64,000 bases of DNA from the NCBI GenBank assembly GCA_030263455.1, contig SZOZ01000002.1:310001-374000 (forward strand). The letters run 5' to 3'. The notes beneath the pieces were generated by a model. The model was not told where the DNA came from, made no database searches, and saw nothing but the letters and a program-made list of their open reading frames with translations. The translations under genes and the position numbers were made by a program. Below, in pieces: positions 8,296 through 15,776 of this stretch. Positions within the stretch are counted from its first letter, which is position 1. The number at the start of each line of letters is the position of its first letter. Origin of the DNA: Synechococcales cyanobacterium CNB (lineage in GTDB: Bacteria > Planctomycetota > Phycisphaerae > Phycisphaerales > UBA1924).

Positions 8296-8763
8296 TCAAC
8301 AGAATCCACATTTCACTCCGAAGTGTGAGCGTGAGGGTGCGAAGATCCGTTGCGTGAGACGGTCATGGAGACAGGGAATCGGCCCCTGGCGTCGCACAGC
8401 GGGCGGATGCCGCCGTTGCCGTCGAGAAGGTCGGATAGGGATGTTGAGGCGAAGGTCCGCTCGGCACGGGCCAACGATGCCGAGGGGGCAGCGTTCGATG
8501 CGCTGGATAGGCGTGTCGGACGCCCGGAGAATGTCGAGAACGCTGATAGCTGACGGAACCTTGGCGAGGGCGAAGCCGCCGTTGGTGCCACGGTGCGCGG
8601 TGAGAAGGTCGTGCTTCGCCAGGGTGCGCAGAATCTTCTGGAGGTAGCCGACCGGGACGCGTGTCGCCTCGGCGATCTCCTGAGCGGAGGCGGGGCTGTC
8701 CGTCGCCCGAGAAGCGAGGAAGACGGCGGCCCGGAGTGCGTATTCGGCGGTTTGCGAGATCAT
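8296..8763 (-). pseudogene. Rrf2-family regulator with internal deletion and frameshift
   Basis: Residues 1-85 are a clean Rrf2 winged-helix domain (ISQTAEYALRAAVFLAS, then VPVGYLQKILRTL and RGTNGGFALA) ending in IERCPLGI. From there the frame loses family character and ends in a basic tail at residue 155. The next frame resumes the family sequence at once, with LARAERTFASTSLSDLLDG and then RPLCD. About 16-17 codons that normally lie between these points, including the middle cluster-ligand Cys (a CPLH-type motif), are absent, and the junction is out of frame. The start is the ATG at 8763; a TTG two codons earlier is in frame. Beside nos genes, an NO- or iron-sulfur-sensing NsrR-like role is the natural guess for the ancestor. 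Either the gene is decaying, it makes a cluster-less repressor, or there is a sequence error. Confidence 0.75.
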
Positions 8764-8780
8764 GGCCAACCTTCAGACCA

Positions 8781-8804
8781 ATAATGGATTTCCAGATACA
8801 TTAT
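8781..8804. promoter_or_regulatory. Rrf2-type palindromic operator
   Basis: A 24-bp imperfect palindrome lies 17 bases upstream of the rrf2 start. The left arm is ATAATGGATTT and the right arm AGATACATTAT, separated by CC; nine of eleven arm positions pair. Its AT-richness stands out against the surrounding GC-rich sequence. Rrf2 proteins such as NsrR and IscR bind palindromes of this general size and often repress their own gene, so autoregulation is likely. Confidence 0.5.
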
Positions 8805-8955
8805 CGTCTTGATTCGGAGGAAGGTCAAGCAACCCGACTCTGAAATCAATGGCGTTGTAGTTCGTATTATGTTTGGATAATCTGCGCCAACATGCCACAC
8901 AGCGGGGTCGCACCGAACACCCCGGCAGTGTTGCTGCTTTGGCACCAGAAGGAGG

Positions 8956-10263
8956 TCAGCGATCGGCTGCAACCCGGTCGATCAGGAGCAAGGCTCGGCG
9001 GAGGACGGGGCGGTCCTGGATCGGGCCGAACTCGCCGGGGTCGATGGTAATGCGGAGGGTGCGGTCGGTGCGGGCGGGGCTGGGGAGGAGGGCATCAAGG
9101 CGAGCGATGGGTCTCTCGCCGTTGACGCGGATGCGGGTGATCTCTCGCTCGGGGATGCCTGGCGCGGTGACCGAGACCACGACTTCGCAGTCGCCCCAGA
9201 CCCAAGAGGCGGGTGGGAGTTCGACCGTGGCCGCGAGTCGGGATGAGCCGCGGGGGAGCGGCCACTGGGTGTCGATGGGGCCGGGGAAGACGAGGTCGCC
9301 CGCGCCGAGCGGGGCATCGGCGATGCGCTCGACGGAGGGGGGGGGCACGCGGGCCGCACCGGCGTGCGATTCGACGGGCGGGATCGACGCGAGTGGGACG
9401 AGCGAGCCGGCGTCGAATGCGATCGCGGCGATCTGGGAGGCAGAGATCGAGGCAACAGGACCGGCGGAGCCCGAGACGTCGTCCGAGGCGAGTTCGGCGC
9501 GCCCCGTGATGGAGACGGTAATGGACGAGAGGGCGAGCACGCTGCCGTCCGCGAGCCAGACGGCTGGGCCGTCGAGGGACGCGGGCGGGTTGGCGAGTTC
9601 GACCATCCCGGCACGCGCGATCGGGATGACGGCATGGGAGCCGCCGGAGTCGAGCACGATCTCGGGGCCGATGCGCTCGACGAAACCCTGCACGCGGTCG
9701 CCGTTGGTGAGCGTGATGGTGTCGTCGATCGGGGGGGGTCGGGCGGTCCAGGGGGAGGCAAGCGCGACGGCACGCACGCGTTCGAGGTCCACGTCGAGGG
9801 TGCCGAAGAGGGCGTGTTCCCAGCGGACGCGGCCATCGGCGGCGGGTGCTTCGGCGAGGCGGCCCGGCAACCTCTGGCCGTCGGTAAGGACGAGCATCCC
9901 AGGAGCGGACTCGTCGATCTGCGGCTCGTCGGGCTGCACTTCAAGACGGAGGAAGCGTTCGTACCAGCCGGGGACCGTTGCGGCGTCGAAGCGGGCACGG
10001 CTGGTGATGCGCAGCAGCGCGAGTTGACGGTCGAGCGGCTCGGTGCGAGCGAGGCCGATCTCGTCCACGAAGGAGACGGCTCGGTCGGTGATCGCGGCCA
10101 GCTCGACGCGGCGTTCTCGCAGGTCGCGGTCGATCAGGATGAAGGGGGGATCGGCGGCGGCGGGGAGCGAGAGCAAAGGGATCAGGAACGAACAACGAAG
10201 AGCAAACTTCCGAGCGGCCGGATCGGCTGTTCGCTGTTCGTTGTTTGCTGTTCGCTTTGCCAT
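8956..10263 (-). CDS. secreted protein of unknown function
   Basis: A 435-residue protein I do not recognise. The start at 10263 gives a hydrophilic N-terminus (MAKRTANNEQRT) and then a hydrophobic stretch (FALRCSFLIPLLSLPAAA) that looks like a signal peptide. The body holds at least two copies of a short beta motif of the type LTDGQRLPGRL and LTNGDRVQGFV, each followed by Ile/Val strands. This suggests small beta-barrel repeats. The first codons lie in a run of near-repeated heptamers (GTTCGCT-like, about 10228-10260), which explains the odd N-terminal sequence. It follows the prenyltransferase-fold gene by 20 bases and is the last gene of the DUF58/BatA-type operon. Confidence 0.6.
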   Translation of the reverse strand: MAKRTANNEQRTADPAARKFALRCSFLIPLLSLPAAADPPFILIDRDLRERRVELAAITDRAVSFVDEIGLARTEPLDRQLALLRITSRARFDAATVPGWYERFLRLEVQPDEPQIDESAPGMLVLTDGQRLPGRLAEAPAADGRVRWEHALFGTLDVDLERVRAVALASPWTARPPPIDDTITLTNGDRVQGFVERIGPEIVLDSGGSHAVIPIARAGMVELANPPASLDGPAVWLADGSVLALSSITVSITGRAELASDDVSGSAGPVASISASQIAAIAFDAGSLVPLASIPPVESHAGAARVPPPSVERIADAPLGAGDLVFPGPIDTQWPLPRGSSRLAATVELPPASWVWGDCEVVVSVTAPGIPEREITRIRVNGERPIARLDALLPSPARTDRTLRITIDPGEFGPIQDRPVLRRALLLIDRVAADR

Positions 10264-10283
10264 GCCGGTCCTGCTCACGGATT

Positions 10284-11357
10284 CTACTTCTGGAAAATCG
10301 GCAGATACCGCTTGGGCATTTGGAGAATGATGAGGCTCATGGCGGTGGCGTAGGCGTTTCCGACGGAGCGGTCCTCCCAGGAGCCGTCGTTGTTCTGGGA
10401 GGCGATGAGTTCGGCTCGGACGGCGGGCCACCAGTCTGCCCAGGGCTGACCGCCGGCGAGGTACATGGCTTGGACGGCGTAGTAGTGGCCGTACCAGTAG
10501 TGGGCGCGGCTCTGCTCGCGACCCGGAAATGCATTCACATTGAGGTATTCGATGCCTCGCTCGATGGCGCGGTCCTCGTAGATGCCCGCGTAGTAGAGGC
10601 TGGCGACACCCGCGGCCGTACGCGGCCATCCGCTCTGACCGGAGTCGAGCTGGTACTTGAACCCGCCGTCGGCGTTCTGGCACCGGCGGACGTACTCGAC
10701 GGCGCGGTCGATGACGGCTTTGTCCACCTCGATGCCCGCGTTCCGTGCGGATCGGAGCGCCATGATCTGGCAGATGGTGACGGAGACGTCGGCATCGTAG
10801 GGGACGGGGTTGTATCGCCAGCCGCCCTCCTGGTTCTGGGAGAGCTCGATGAGGCGCACGGCCTTGACGAGGGTGTCATACACACGATCGGCCATCGCGG
10901 TATCGCCGCCGCCGGCGGTCATGCCGTAGACCTCCCCGAGGAAGAGGGCGGCGAAGCCGTGGCCGTACATGGGCCCGTTGGCGGCTTCTGAGGCGATCAG
11001 CCCGTTCTCGTTGGAGCAGGAGAGGACGTATTCGAGACCGCGAGCGACGACCTCGCCGTGCGGGCCGCGGCCGGGCAGGTTGCCGTCGGCCATGAGCGCG
11101 ATGCAGGCGAGCGCGGTGATGGCGACGTTGCGTCCGAAGCGACCGGATCCGATGCTGCCGTCGGGATTCTGTTGGGAGACGAGGTAGGCGGTGCCGCGCT
11201 CGACGGCGCGGTCGAGCGCGGGGTTGATCTCGTTGGGGAGGACGCTGTTCTGGGCGATAGAGGGGGGGGCGATGATGAGGAGAAAGAAGAGGAAGAAGAT
11301 GAAGGGGGCCTGAAAGGCACAGCCCCGGAGTTGTGATCGGAGAGCGTTGAGGATCAT
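10284..11357 (-). CDS. secreted prenyltransferase/squalene-cyclase-fold repeat protein
   Basis: A 357-residue exported protein. After a signal peptide (PFIFFLFFLLIIAPPSIAQ) come repeated Q-N-x-D-G-S/G-W/F units: QQNPDGSIGSG, CSNENGL, SQNQEGGWRYN, CQNADGGFKYQ and SQNNDGSWED. These are the QW-like repeats of the alpha-alpha barrel shared by squalene cyclases and prenyltransferases. Catalytic DxDD or zinc-binding residues of real cyclases or transferases are not apparent, so enzyme activity is doubtful. Planctomycete proteins of this kind sit at the end of BatA/DUF4175 operons, as here. The start overlaps the upstream stop as ATGA. Confidence 0.7.
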   Translation of the reverse strand: MILNALRSQLRGCAFQAPFIFFLFFLLIIAPPSIAQNSVLPNEINPALDRAVERGTAYLVSQQNPDGSIGSGRFGRNVAITALACIALMADGNLPGRGPHGEVVARGLEYVLSCSNENGLIASEAANGPMYGHGFAALFLGEVYGMTAGGGDTAMADRVYDTLVKAVRLIELSQNQEGGWRYNPVPYDADVSVTICQIMALRSARNAGIEVDKAVIDRAVEYVRRCQNADGGFKYQLDSGQSGWPRTAAGVASLYYAGIYEDRAIERGIEYLNVNAFPGREQSRAHYWYGHYYAVQAMYLAGGQPWADWWPAVRAELIASQNNDGSWEDRSVGNAYATAMSLIILQMPKRYLPIFQK

Positions 11358-12064
11358 CGTTCGCGCTCCTCGGCGAGGCGCTTGTAGTAGGCTTCGGTAA
11401 GGCGCTGATAGAGCGTGCTGAAGCGGTCGGAGGAGCCTTGCACGAGAGCCTCGCGGACGCGCTCGGGGAGCGCGCCCCATGCCGCGAGGTCGGCCACCGC
11501 GGCGGGGTTCAGCGGGCCGTCCCGGCGCGCCGGCGGATCGACCTCAGCCTGGTTATCGCGGCCGCCGGGACGCTGCGCGGAACGCTGCGCCGGCTGCTGC
11601 TGCGCCTGCTGCTCGGTGTTCTGCTGGCTGCGGGACTGCGATCGCGACTGCTGGCGTCGGTTCTGGGCGTCGGCGATGAGTTTGTCGAGTTTGCGGATGG
11701 CGTCTTCCTGCATGCGCTGGGTGACGACACCGGTGTCGCCCGCGGTGTCGAGACGCGCGGCGGTCTCGCCCATGAGCCGCACCGCCTCGACGAAGGCCTC
11801 GGCGATCTCCTCCCCGGAGAGGAGACGGTCGAGTTCGGTGGTGCGGTCCTGCGCGGGTTCATCGGCGGGCTTGTCGGACGGCAGGCCGAGGAGTTCGTCG
11901 AGGTCGGGGAGGGCGTCGCGCTCGGGCTGCGGCTCGGGCTTGTCGGCTTCCTGGGCGAAAGAGGAGGGGGTGAACAGGATGAGAGAGAGCAAGAGCAGGA
12001 AGACGGGGCCTGCAATGCCCCGCCCCGAGGTCGGGAAGGCGCGTCGGGATGGGGTGTGTGTCAT
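11354..12064 (-). CDS. secreted Gln-rich protein of DUF4175-type operon
   Basis: A 236-residue exported protein with a signal peptide (FLLLLSLILFTPSSFAQ). A helical region follows at about 55-125 (LDRLLSGEEIAEAFVEAVRL), then a low-complexity Gln/Arg/Ser linker at about 130-165. A conserved-looking C-terminal block has AAWGALPERVREALVQGSSD and YQRLTEAYYKRLAEE. That final block, a W-G-x-L-P motif followed by an aromatic-rich helix, resembles the end of DUF4175-associated proteins. The function is unknown. It overlaps both neighbours by four bases, so it should be made together with the large membrane protein before it. Confidence 0.6.
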   Translation of the reverse strand: MTHTPSRRAFPTSGRGIAGPVFLLLLSLILFTPSSFAQEADKPEPQPERDALPDLDELLGLPSDKPADEPAQDRTTELDRLLSGEEIAEAFVEAVRLMGETAARLDTAGDTGVVTQRMQEDAIRKLDKLIADAQNRRQQSRSQSRSQQNTEQQAQQQPAQRSAQRPGGRDNQAEVDPPARRDGPLNPAAVADLAAWGALPERVREALVQGSSDRFSTLYQRLTEAYYKRLAEERER

Positions 12065-15000
12065 CGCTGGCCCTCCCGCTGCTGCGGTTGGGGACGTTGA
12101 GGCGGCGCCTGCTGCATGACGGCCTGCACGAGTGCCTCGCCGCGCGTGGCGAGTTCGCGCTGCAGCTCGACGAGACGGGCCTTCTCGCCGGGGTCTGGCC
12201 GTACGTCGGCGTCGAGCTCGCGCGTCCAGTCGGCGGCCTCCTGCTGCATCTCGCGGAGGATGCGGAGTTCGGCGATGGGCGGAATGAGGGGAGGGGAGCC
12301 GCCGGACTGGGCGCCCCCCTCGCCGCCGGAGTCCTGCTCCTGCTCGCGGAAGTCGCGTTCCTGCTGGGCCTCGTTCAGGGCTTCGACGAGCGAGCGGAGC
12401 AGGCGCACGGCCGCGGCCTGGTTGCGCGTGACGGTCGTGTCGGCTTCTCCGGCGCGGAGCCGCTGGGCCGCGGCGGAGGTCGCTGACTCCAGCCGCGAGT
12501 GCGCGTACTCGACGACGATGGTATCGGCAAGGCCCTCGGTCTGGTCCCGGAGTTCGACGAGGCGGGCGCGGACGGCGTCCTGCCGCTCGCCGATGCCGCG
12601 CACGACAGCACGATCGCGGCGCGTGAGCTCAGCGCCCACGAACGGCTCGGTCTCGGCGAGCAGGGTCGCCTGCTGTTCGAGCAGTTCCCGGTAGGCTGCG
12701 CGGAGTTCAGAACGCTGGCGGGTCGCGTCGCGCTCGGCGGCTTCGCGGTCGGCTCGCTCGGCCTCCTCCTTGGCCTGCACGAGCCGGTTCAGGCTCAGTT
12801 GCTCGTGCTCGCGGGCCGCGTCGGCGTCCACGGGCGAGCGGCGCAGCGCGACGACAGCAGACTCCTGCGCGCGGGCGGCCTCCTCGACGAGCGAAGCGAC
12901 GGCCGCGAGGTCGTTCTGCGCGGTCGTGATCTGGTCCAGCACCGAGAGCGTGTTGAGATGCAGCGCAAGCATCCCCGAGTCCAGCCCTTCGAAAGCGTTC
13001 AGCGGGACGGCCTCTTCGAGTGAAGCCAGGGCGCGCTCCTGCCGCACGATCAGGGCTTCGAGCGATTCGATGACACTGGCGAGGACACGACGCAAGGCCT
13101 CATCGCGGTTGCGCTGCGCATTCTCGACGTCGTCGAGCATCCGCTGGAGCGACTCGGCGGCACGCTGCTGCTGCTCGGCGGCGGTCTGCATCCGGTTCTG
13201 CTCCGCCTGGTCCGCGGCGTCTTCGAGACGGTCGGCGACCTGCTCCTGCCGGCCACGCGTGGCGGCGTCACGCATGGCTTGGGCTTGAGCGGGGTCGGCG
13301 CGTTCCAGTTGCCGCGCCCGCTCGCTCAGTTCGTCGATGGCCTGCTGGGCGCGCTGGGCGGCCTCTCGCTGGGCCTCGACGATGCGCTCGAGCTCGGCCC
13401 GCTGCTGCGCGGAGAGTTCGCTCAGTTCCCGGCCGACCGTCTCGTTGCCGAGGCGACGGGTGCGATCGGTGATCTCGCGCTGGTCCGCAATGAGGCGTTC
13501 GAGCGTGCGCCGGGCGACCCAAGCGTCCTCACCGCGGTCGAGCATCTCGATGAGCGCGGAAAGGTTGTCGCGCGTACGGGCCTGCTCTTCGGCGATGGCC
13601 CCCATGGCCCGCTCGTCAGGCTCGGCGGCATCGCCCGCTTCGCGCGCGGCATCGAGGCGACGACGCTCGGTTTCGAGCGCCCGAGCGGCCTCGCGGGCGG
13701 CGTCCGAGGCATCGGCAAGCAGGCCGTCGGCGTCGTCGAGCGTGCCCGAGAGCGACGGGTCGTCGAGGGCGTTGCGGCGGACGCGCTCGGCGAGCATGTC
13801 GACGGCCCGACGTTGCTGCGCGATGCGCTCGGGGAGCGAAGCCTGCCGGCGCGCGGCGTCGTCGGTCGGGCCGAGCGTCTCGGTCTGGCGCTGAGCAGCG
13901 GCCTGCTCGGCGTCGAGCTGGATGGCGGCGCGGCGCAGAGCGGTCAGTTCGGCCCGTACCTGCTCCATCAGTTCGGCCTCGCTGATGATGCGCAGGCGGC
14001 GCGGGGCCGAGCGAGTCGGGGCGCGCTCCGCACCGCTCGCCGAGTAGGCGTCGGCGGCAAGGGCGGTGATCCAGAGTTCGTCGCCCGGACGCAGCTCGAG
14101 CGTGGCGAGGTCGAGCGTCGTCTGCACGCGGGCCTCGCGCGGCATGGCGTCGGTCCAGGCGAGTTCCGCGGCGCGGAGGGGAGGGGCGACTGGCTCGGGA
14201 GGCGCCCCGACGGAGCCTGCGGGCGGGCGAGCGTGCTGATGCTCGACCGCCGCCCAGGCGACGCCGACGTCATCGCGCCCTTCACCCGCGACGGGCACGA
14301 GGGCGGTGGGCAGGACGGTCTCGTCGCGCGGCGGCTCGGTGACCACCGCGCCAGGCGGTGCATCGGCGACGACTTCGAGGGTGAAGACCGGCTCCTCGGC
14401 CGAGGCGAGACCGTGGCGGTCGATGAGCGTGAGCGGAACGCGCTCGGTGGCGTCGAGGATGAACGAGCGGCGGATGACTCTCTCGGTCGCGCCCGACTCC
14501 CACCCCTCGGGCGGCGGAACCGGCTTGTTGAGCGCAACTTCGAGGTCCACGCGCGAGCCGGCGAGGATGGGAGAGAGAACGGCACGCTCGTCCGCGCCCC
14601 GCCCGAGAGGAACCGCGCCCGCGAGAACGCCTCCCGCGGCGAGTTCTGCGTAGGGGGGGGGCGAGACGACGGCGGACGCCGACTCGACGGCTGGCCGGCG
14701 CGCGAGCAGGACGCGACGCGGCTCGGTGCGCTCGTCCTCGGTCTCGAACCAGTACTCGATCCACGCCTGCGCGCCGTCTGCGGTAAGCTCGCGGGCTGCC
14801 GGCTCGACCAGCCGCTCGAAGAGTTCGCCCTCGACCGCGCCCTCGGGTGTCGGCGTCACGTCGTTGCGCAACTGGCTGCGCATCAGGACGCGCTGCGTCG
14901 GCCCGGGGCCGACAGGACCGATCGTGCGGTAGCGTGCGGCAACGGCCGTCTCGCCCGGCGCGCGGTTCGTGCGGGTCAGCAGCACGCGCAGCGGGAGCGT

Positions 15001-15681
15001 CTCGTCGTCCGGCTGCACCGTGAGCAGCGTCGCGTCCGCGAGTGCGGTGCGGCGGGGCCACTCCACCCCCGCCCACGGCGTGAGGATGCGCTTCGCACCG
15101 ATCGCGGCCAGTTCGGGGCGCGCGGCGGCGAGCGCGAGGACAGCCGCCAGCACGGCGACGAACCACGCCAAGCTGCGCAACATCGTCGCGGGTGCGAGGA
15201 TCGCGGATGCACGCACGCTCGCGAACCGGCCGCGGGCGTCGGCGGACAGCTCAGCGGCCAGCGTGCGTTGCAGATCGTCGGCCGGGGACGCGGGGTCGGC
15301 GAGCTCGAGCGCGGAGGCGAGCACGCCGGACAGACCCGCGCGGCACCCCATCTCGGATCGCTCGACCCGGAGCGCGATCTCCGTGAGCGAGGGTCGGAAG
15401 CGAAACGCGGGCATGAGCACGCGGACAACTGCCCATGTCAGGGCGACCAGGCCGAGGGCGAGCAGGGCTAGACGGATTGCTGCTGGTGTTCGAAGAGCGA
15501 AGTCGGCCAACCCCAGACCCGCAATGGCGGCAAGTACCGCGCCGGACAGGATGGATACCGCGCCGGCGATGAGAAAGGCCCGGGAAAACCCTCGAATACG
15601 AGCGAGAGATAGCCGGACGGGGTCGCTCTCCCGTGACCGGTCCCCTTGGATGCCGCGGCGGTCGTCCATGCGGCGGTTCAC
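12061..15681 (-). CDS. DUF4175-like membrane protein with long coiled coil
   Basis: A 1206-residue protein. Two N-terminal membrane helices (about residues 35-90) and a third near 165-190 (WFVAVLAAVLALAAARPELA) anchor it. A periplasmic-type beta-rich part follows (about 200-500), and then several hundred residues of Ala/Arg/Glu/Gln-rich heptads (about 560-1150) that must form long coiled coils. The arrangement matches DUF4175-type proteins of planctomycetes and proteobacteria, whose function is unknown. The start is a GTG at 15681 with only a weak ribosome-binding site; the ATG at 15669 is also possible. The upstream gene ends 95 bases away. It probably forms a membrane complex with the two exported proteins after it. 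Confidence 0.65.
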   Translation of the reverse strand: MNRRMDDRRGIQGDRSRESDPVRLSLARIRGFSRAFLIAGAVSILSGAVLAAIAGLGLADFALRTPAAIRLALLALGLVALTWAVVRVLMPAFRFRPSLTEIALRVERSEMGCRAGLSGVLASALELADPASPADDLQRTLAAELSADARGRFASVRASAILAPATMLRSLAWFVAVLAAVLALAAARPELAAIGAKRILTPWAGVEWPRRTALADATLLTVQPDDETLPLRVLLTRTNRAPGETAVAARYRTIGPVGPGPTQRVLMRSQLRNDVTPTPEGAVEGELFERLVEPAARELTADGAQAWIEYWFETEDERTEPRRVLLARRPAVESASAVVSPPPYAELAAGGVLAGAVPLGRGADERAVLSPILAGSRVDLEVALNKPVPPPEGWESGATERVIRRSFILDATERVPLTLIDRHGLASAEEPVFTLEVVADAPPGAVVTEPPRDETVLPTALVPVAGEGRDDVGVAWAAVEHQHARPPAGSVGAPPEPVAPPLRAAELAWTDAMPREARVQTTLDLATLELRPGDELWITALAADAYSASGAERAPTRSAPRRLRIISEAELMEQVRAELTALRRAAIQLDAEQAAAQRQTETLGPTDDAARRQASLPERIAQQRRAVDMLAERVRRNALDDPSLSGTLDDADGLLADASDAAREAARALETERRRLDAAREAGDAAEPDERAMGAIAEEQARTRDNLSALIEMLDRGEDAWVARRTLERLIADQREITDRTRRLGNETVGRELSELSAQQRAELERIVEAQREAAQRAQQAIDELSERARQLERADPAQAQAMRDAATRGRQEQVADRLEDAADQAEQNRMQTAAEQQQRAAESLQRMLDDVENAQRNRDEALRRVLASVIESLEALIVRQERALASLEEAVPLNAFEGLDSGMLALHLNTLSVLDQITTAQNDLAAVASLVEEAARAQESAVVALRRSPVDADAAREHEQLSLNRLVQAKEEAERADREAAERDATRQRSELRAAYRELLEQQATLLAETEPFVGAELTRRDRAVVRGIGERQDAVRARLVELRDQTEGLADTIVVEYAHSRLESATSAAAQRLRAGEADTTVTRNQAAAVRLLRSLVEALNEAQQERDFREQEQDSGGEGGAQSGGSPPLIPPIAELRILREMQQEAADWTRELDADVRPDPGEKARLVELQRELATRGEALVQAVMQQAPPQRPQPQQREGQR

Positions 15682-15776
15682 CGTCCCTGGTCCTTCATAC
15701 AGGAAGTTCGTCCGCAGAACAGCGTCGGGTTCTCAGAAAATGCCCCACGGGCCGGTTGGGGCGTTGGGAGGAGCGG

